DNA from: Eubacteriales Family XIII. Incertae Sedis bacterium
GTDB taxonomy: Bacteria > Bacillota > Clostridia > Peptostreptococcales > Anaerovoracaceae
Length of the DNA stretch: 6,282 bases
Assembly (NCBI GenBank): GCA_031255695.1
Contig: JAIRSA010000179.1
Span: forward strand, 1 to 6,282
Direction: 5' to 3'
Shown here piece by piece: positions 4,988 through 6,282 of this stretch. Position numbers and translations under genes: made by a program. The notes beneath the pieces were generated by a model. That model saw nothing but the letters and a program-made list of their open reading frames with translations. It ran no database searches and was not told the DNA's origin. Position 1 is the stretch's first letter; every line of letters begins with the position of its first letter.

Positions 4988-6280
4988 CTATATGCTGGCC
5001 AGGTGGCCGGCAAAGCAGGCGCAGCGCTCCCCTTTGTCCGTCGTCCCGGTGTCCTTGCATATGCCGCAGCTGTATGCTATGTCCATATAATCCACGGCGA
5101 AGTTGTTCTCCGTCATCAGGAAGGCCTTCTCCGACTTCATGCCCTCCAGCTGCTTCCGCATGGCCGTCACCCTCTGCGCGGCGTTCCCCGCGCCCGACAG
5201 CATGGTCTTGGAGATCTCCATGCTCTGCCGCATTATCGCGGCGTCGAGCCGCTTTATCTCCGGCACCCGCGCATAGACCTCCTCGCGCCTTGCGTCCGCG
5301 TCGCTCTCGGCCTTTTCCCTGAGCTTTTCGTATATTTTGTTCACTGCGGCGATCTGCTTCTTCGCGGCCGGCTCCCTCACCGCGCCGCCTCCGGCCCTCG
5401 CCCCGTTTTTCGCCCAGCCCTGCAGCACGGCGTCCACGTAGTTGATGTTCGGGCTATTGATCCCGCTCGTTTTGCCGCAGGCCGAGAGCACTGTGTCGAT
5501 ATCCACAGAAAGCCCGTCGAACCAGCCGTCCATGATCCGCTGCTCCGCCTCGGACGGGCTCCGGTTCATGCCCAGCGCCTTCATCACGCGCCTGTACTGG
5601 TTGCGGCGCAGGTCGTTCTCCTCCAGGTAGGCCTCCACGGCGCTGACCGTGTCCAGCCCCTTTTCGGTCCAGGACCGCACGAGCTTCCGCGCATATGCCA
5701 TCATCGCGTTGGCCTTGCCGCGCCGCTCCGGCTTGCGCGCCGCATAGCGGTAGGCATATGCCACCACCGGCTCCGGCACGCCCAGATCCGTCACCCACGA
5801 CACGGTCTCCTTTATGATCTCCGGCGATATCGGGCAGCCTACAGTGCCCTCCACCTCGCGGCACAACTCCTGCAGCTTGGTGTCCGACAAAAGGGCGCTC
5901 ACATTCGGCGGCAATGCCTGCGCCGCCTTTTTCCTGCTGTCGCCCGACTGCTTCCGCTTCCCGTAGAGCATGCTCTTCAGGTTGATGAACTCCACGTCAT
6001 AGCGGAGCCTGTCTTCGGGGTTTTCGTAGTGCTTCCTGACCGCGCCCTCGCCTTCCCAGTACGTCCATGCCTTGAGCACGTCCTCTGCGGCCATGCCCAG
6101 ATGCTTGCCGATGTCGCTGTTGCTGATCTCCATGCCCAGCTCGGCATACATAAGTGCGAATAGATACACCTTCACATAGTCGCCGGGCGCGAAGGCCATC
6201 ATTTCATTGATGAAAATATTCTCGATGTGCGTGTCGCCCATCAAATAGAATTTTATGGATTTTTCTTTTTTGAAATGCAT
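4988..6280 (-). CDS. DnaD-domain primosome protein with a DnaI-N-like C-terminus
   Basis: Replication-initiation protein of the DnaD/DnaB family, which remodels DNA and helps bring the replicative helicase to origins or stalled forks. The N-terminal winged helix spans about 15-110 and carries the clostridial signature ENIFINEMM...APGDYVKVYLFALMYAELG. Two DnaD/DnaB_2 repeats follow (about 128-205 and 212-290), each closing with the family's YxxxIxxxW-type motif: Tyr196-Trp204 (YARKLVRSW) and Tyr281-Trp289 (YVDAVLQGW). After a Gly/Ala-rich linker, residues about 308-430 read like the start of a DnaI/'DnaC' helicase loader: REEVYARVPEIKRLDAAI, a charged helix pair, then a four-cysteine CX2CX11CXC cluster (Cys405, 408, 420, 422). 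The protein stops 8 residues later with no ATPase domain. The start at 6280 is 2 bases from the window edge, so its ribosome site is unseen; alignment to the family N-terminus supports it. The symbol is left blank because dnaD orthology is not certain. Confidence 0.88.
   Translation of the reverse strand: MHFKKEKSIKFYLMGDTHIENIFINEMMAFAPGDYVKVYLFALMYAELGMEISNSDIGKHLGMAAEDVLKAWTYWEGEGAVRKHYENPEDRLRYDVEFINLKSMLYGKRKQSGDSRKKAAQALPPNVSALLSDTKLQELCREVEGTVGCPISPEIIKETVSWVTDLGVPEPVVAYAYRYAARKPERRGKANAMMAYARKLVRSWTEKGLDTVSAVEAYLEENDLRRNQYRRVMKALGMNRSPSEAEQRIMDGWFDGLSVDIDTVLSACGKTSGINSPNINYVDAVLQGWAKNGARAGGGAVREPAAKKQIAAVNKIYEKLREKAESDADARREEVYARVPEIKRLDAAIMRQSMEISKTMLSGAGNAAQRVTAMRKQLEGMKSEKAFLMTENNFAVDYMDIAYSCGICKDTGTTDKGERCACFAGHLASI
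4991..5368 (-). other. DnaI-N-like zinc-cluster segment
   Basis: Codes residues about 305-430 of the DnaD-type protein. Helicase loaders of the DnaI type begin with a helical region and a zinc-binding fold that contacts the replicative helicase, followed by an AAA+ domain. This segment matches the first part (VPEIKRLDAAI, then C-GI-C-KDTG...C-A-C) and ends just after it. Likeness to that family is from recall of its consensus, not from an alignment. Confidence 0.65.
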
Positions 6281-6282
6281 AT

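Noticed and set aside
4901..6163. A long plus-strand open frame (420 codons) opposite the DnaD-type gene.
   Set aside because: It is antisense to a well-recognised gene and is rich in His, Arg, Leu and Val as expected from reversed GC-rich codons, with no domain motifs.

Overview
The window looks like a chromosomal core region of a moderately high-GC member of the Bacillota, most likely class Clostridia. The evidence is an essential-type WalR/WalK two-component system, a LysM-G5-M23 cell-wall peptidase and a DnaD-domain primosome protein, all on the minus strand. I cannot name the genus. There are no tRNA or rRNA genes, CRISPR arrays, insertion sequences or phage genes.

Layout in transcription order (right to left). 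At 6280-4988 lies a DnaD-family replication-initiation protein. It carries an extra C-terminal segment that reads like the N-terminal, zinc-binding, helicase-interacting domain of the loader DnaI (clostridial 'DnaC'), but no AAA+ ATPase follows. Next is a 397-base gene-free stretch (4987-4591). It holds a GC-rich hairpin, an AT-rich upstream tract, a strong sigma-A-type promoter (TTGAAA, 17 bases, TATACT) wrapped in a 42-bp dyad, and a predicted structured leader of about 185 nt. The M23 peptidase (4590-2602) follows, then walR (2554-1853) and walK (1849-5). The spacings of 47 nt and 3 nt, with no terminator between the genes, indicate one transcription unit running from the promoter near 4800 to the left edge.

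How the genes fit together. WalK is a membrane sensor kinase and WalR its DNA-binding partner; in the Bacillota this pair sets the level of peptidoglycan hydrolases. The M23 protein is a membrane-anchored probable endopeptidase of just that kind, and sharing a transcript with walRK couples its dose to that of its likely regulator (inference). No good WalR box was found in the promoter region, so autoregulation is not shown.

Most unusual points: the DnaD/DnaI-N mosaic without an ATPase; an alanine-rich, low-complexity extension of about 220 residues ahead of the membrane anchor of the M23 protein; and the dyad plus long leader controlling the peptidase-walRK unit. I found no convincing wholly new multi-gene system.
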